Below are positions 62,334-64,000 of a stretch of 64,000 bases of DNA, in pieces. Location of the stretch: positions 3,461,732 through 3,525,731 of the forward strand of contig NC_016894.1 in assembly GCF_000247605.1 (NCBI RefSeq), read 5' to 3'. Made by a program: the position numbers and the translations under genes. The notes below the pieces were generated by a model. It did no database searches. It worked only from the letters and a program-made list of their open reading frames with translations, and had not been told where the DNA came from. Numbering within the stretch: position 1 is the stretch's first letter; the number at the start of each line of letters is the position of its first letter. Source of the DNA: Acetobacterium woodii DSM 1030. GTDB lineage: Bacteria > Bacillota > Clostridia > Eubacteriales > Eubacteriaceae.

Positions 62334-63284
62334 TTATGACATTTCCACGCCAACACGTATTTCAGTATTTATTTTTTTTTCGGGAATCACTGCTTTTAGT
62401 TTTTTCCATTTTAAAAATGACAAACCATCAACCCACACCGGGATTAAGCAGAAGACGAAAAAAATAAAATACGTCAAAAAGCTGGCTAAAGTTAAAGGAC
62501 TAATTCCATTAATCACAATGATCGGGTTATACTGAACAAAAGTATTGCCCATGGATACTCCGGTTATAAACAGAATTAACAATAACGCCATAATTATTAA
62601 CATCATTTTGTCCCGTTTATCAAAACGGTAAATCGAAAAGGCTGTTCGACCTCTTAAGCCATAACCTCTGGCCTTCATGCTATCGGCCGTTTCAATGGCA
62701 TTTTCAAGGGCCCAGGTCACCATAATCGACAGGATTGTCACCCCATGGCGGGCCCGCATCAGAATATTCCCATTACTAATATCTCTGCCGATACATTTCT
62801 GACCCTCGCTGATCACCTTCAGTTGCGCTTTAAACTTGGGCACAAACCGTAACACCATCGAAAATATCAGCGACAAGGCCGGAATAATTTTTCCAAACAG
62901 ATAAATAAACTTGTCTGACGTCATAATAATGTTGTAACAGGAAAACCAGATTATTACCTGGATTAATATGACCGCCATCACCCATCCGTAGATAATTGAT
63001 TCAAAGGTAATGGGGTTGCCATTTTTTAAATAAAAAAGAATCGTCACCCCCGCATGATTAAACAATGGATTGATTAGTGCCACAATAATAAGCATCGGGA
63101 ACATAAATAATAAATTGAATTTCAGCACCTTCTTCCAGCCCTGAAGCACAAAAGCATAAACAATGGCTGAAATCAGTGATATCCCTAAAACCACCGGATG
63201 ATTAAAAAACATACTAATGATCAGAACAACCGCAAAATATAAAAAATTAATAATCGGATGATAAGTCGAAAAAGCATCCTCCAT
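62334..63284 (-). CDS. ECF transporter T component (CbiQ/EcfT family)
   Basis: This 316-residue membrane protein has the EcfT coupling signature: an AxxxRG helix in ETADSMKARGYGLRGR, and upstream MVLRFVPKFKAQLKVISEGQ. About seven helices are predicted. It connects the fused ATPase to the S component. AGGAGG precedes the ATG. The gene is separated from the DUF4430 gene by repeat B3. Confidence 0.9.
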   Translation of the reverse strand: MEDAFSTYHPIINFLYFAVVLIISMFFNHPVVLGISLISAIVYAFVLQGWKKVLKFNLLFMFPMLIIVALINPLFNHAGVTILFYLKNGNPITFESIIYGWVMAVILIQVIIWFSCYNIIMTSDKFIYLFGKIIPALSLIFSMVLRFVPKFKAQLKVISEGQKCIGRDISNGNILMRARHGVTILSIMVTWALENAIETADSMKARGYGLRGRTAFSIYRFDKRDKMMLIIMALLLILFITGVSMGNTFVQYNPIIVINGISPLTLASFLTYFIFFVFCLIPVWVDGLSFLKWKKLKAVIPEKKINTEIRVGVEMS

Positions 63285-63312
63285 TGGTATCCTCCTTAAT
63301 AGTTTAATTATT

Positions 63313-63484
63313 AGACAATTGCGAAATTAAAAAACATCGAACAATGATTGCTTTGGGTGCAGTTTCCACAAACAATTTTGTAACGTGTAGGCGAACAGTT
63401 CATCGAACTGTCCGCCGTACAGTGTAGAAATTGTTTCGTGCGAAACCGGGCCCAAAGCTCACGGCACTTTCGCAATTACCTAAT
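63313..63484. repeat. family B MITE-like element, copy B3
   Basis: About 168 bp with ends ACAATTGCGAAA and TTTCGCAATTACC, about 90 percent like B2 by eye. Flanking direct repeat TTTAATTATT occurs at 63303-63312 and 63485-63494. The central hairpin GGCGAACAGTTCATCGAACTGTCCGCC-like segment is at about 63390-63416. It lies between the DUF4430 gene and the ECF T gene. Confidence 0.88.
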
Positions 63485-63498
63485 TTTAATTATTTAAT

Positions 63499-64000
63499 CT
63501 ACCACATGCTATTATCGCCAACATCTTTTCCGAGATCGCAAGTATAAACCCAGTTAATAACATCCCCATTTTTAACCGTATATTGACTACATCCATAATT
63601 CGGAAACCAGCCATTGACATTGTACATCCAGCCCGAAAGCTCGCCGCCATCTTTCTCATAAAGCTGATTAATGCCTTCGACATAAGCAGAATTATAAGCC
63701 GGAGTAAAGCTTGATTCCATATGAATATCATTCTCCCGACAGACTCGCTGTAAGACATCGTGAACGGTATCGCCTTCTTTAAAAGCAACCTCCGACGGAT
63801 ATAAAATCCAGCCATTGGCCGGAACAAATCCCGCTTTTCCCGATGGCAGCCGATCCATATGATCAAGTAACGTTGCGCAATTAATCGACACTGTACAGAC
63901 ATTACCGGTTGCACTGTTCCCGGTCGCTCCTTCTCCCGTTGTGGTACTGCCTCCGGTGGTGCCAGTGTCTCCAGCGCCGGCACTTTCCGATGCCATAGTT
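63499..64000 (-). CDS. DUF4430-type (transcobalamin beta-domain-like) protein, C-terminal part
   Basis: The minus-strand frame is open to the window edge, so the 5' end is missing; the ATG at 63996 lies within a Gly/Thr/Ser linker and has no visible binding site. Visible are a low-complexity linker (GTTGGSTTTGEGATGNSATG) and a C-terminal domain of about 110 residues. That domain has FKEGDTVHDVLQRVCRENDI, EKDGGELSGWMYNVNGWFPN and YTVKNGDVINWVYTCDLGKD. This pattern is DUF4430, the fold also found as the beta-domain of transcobalamin and intrinsic factor. Its place at the head of an ECF operon suggests a surface ligand-binding partner. The second overlapping frame is a shadow. Confidence 0.75.
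   Translation of the reverse strand, partial: TMASESAGAGDTGTTGGSTTTGEGATGNSATGNVCTVSINCATLLDHMDRLPSGKAGFVPANGWILYPSEVAFKEGDTVHDVLQRVCRENDIHMESSFTPAYNSAYVEGINQLYEKDGGELSGWMYNVNGWFPNYGCSQYTVKNGDVINWVYTCDLGKDVGDNSMW

Noticed and set aside
2906-63484. CRISPR array
   Set aside because: The repeats are dispersed by kilobases, palindromic and without regular spacers, and there are no cas genes.
63486-63983. Second 165-codon minus-strand frame at the window end
   Set aside because: The overlapping frame encodes a recognisable DUF4430 domain; this one is its shadow.
1-64000. tRNA, rRNA or complete insertion sequences with transposase
   Set aside because: I found no tRNA-like cloverleaf, rRNA segment or transposase gene; only non-coding repeat elements are present.

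Overview
The window looks like part of the chromosome of an anaerobic, acetogenic Firmicute. Gene content (complete anaerobic corrinoid pathway, several B12 riboswitches, CbiK-type cobaltochelatase, ECF transporter, BceAB-type modules), low G+C and Gram-positive style ribosome binding sites fit the Acetobacterium/Eubacterium group. The genus is an inference, not proven by the sequence.

Layout. 1-5000: end of lgt, a membrane protein, a patatin-like lipase, a SEC-C protein and a degenerate orphan histidine kinase. 5086-10123: a YtrA-type regulator with its ABC exporter, then a MacAB-like efflux operon. 10291-27340 (minus strand): an AlkD-like gene, then a long tetrapyrrole/corrinoid operon read right to left from a cobalamin riboswitch: hemA, sirC, a hemC-cobA-hemD triple fusion, hemB, hemL, cbiK, cbiF, cbiG, cbiH, cbiJ, cbiP, cbiB, cobD, cobU, terminator. 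27663-48075: c-di-GMP enzymes, an MprF-like protein, two two-component/ABC modules, a MORN lipoprotein, a glutamine amidotransferase, an ADP-ribosylglycohydrolase and an apparently gene-less cobalamin riboswitch unit. 48109-57800 (minus strand): the second corrinoid operon behind a third riboswitch: btuF, btuC, btuD, cbiA, pduX-like, cbiC, cbiL, cbiD, cbiE, cbiT. 57938-64000 (minus strand): two LRR proteins and an ECF transporter (S, fused A-A, T) headed by a truncated DUF4430-type surface protein.

How it works together. The two corrinoid operons together encode the route from glutamyl-tRNA to GDP-cobinamide plus B12 uptake. Not seen here are a corrinoid adenosyltransferase, cobalamin synthase (CobS) and the lower-ligand genes. 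No hemE/G/H is present, so the hem genes here appear to serve corrinoid synthesis.

Non-coding content is rich. Two families of about 168-bp palindromic elements are scattered through the window. Family A has five copies, three of them lying between duplicated terminator hairpins. Family B has three full copies with 10-14 bp A+T-rich direct repeats, plus fragments. The most novel-looking item is the minus-strand unit at 42381-42975: consensus promoter, cobalamin aptamer, terminator, then a structured segment of about 270 nt containing two hairpins with the same 8-nt loop, then a second terminator, and no convincing gene. A second hidden item is a 33-codon gene with a good ribosome binding site between the hemA-operon riboswitch and hemA.
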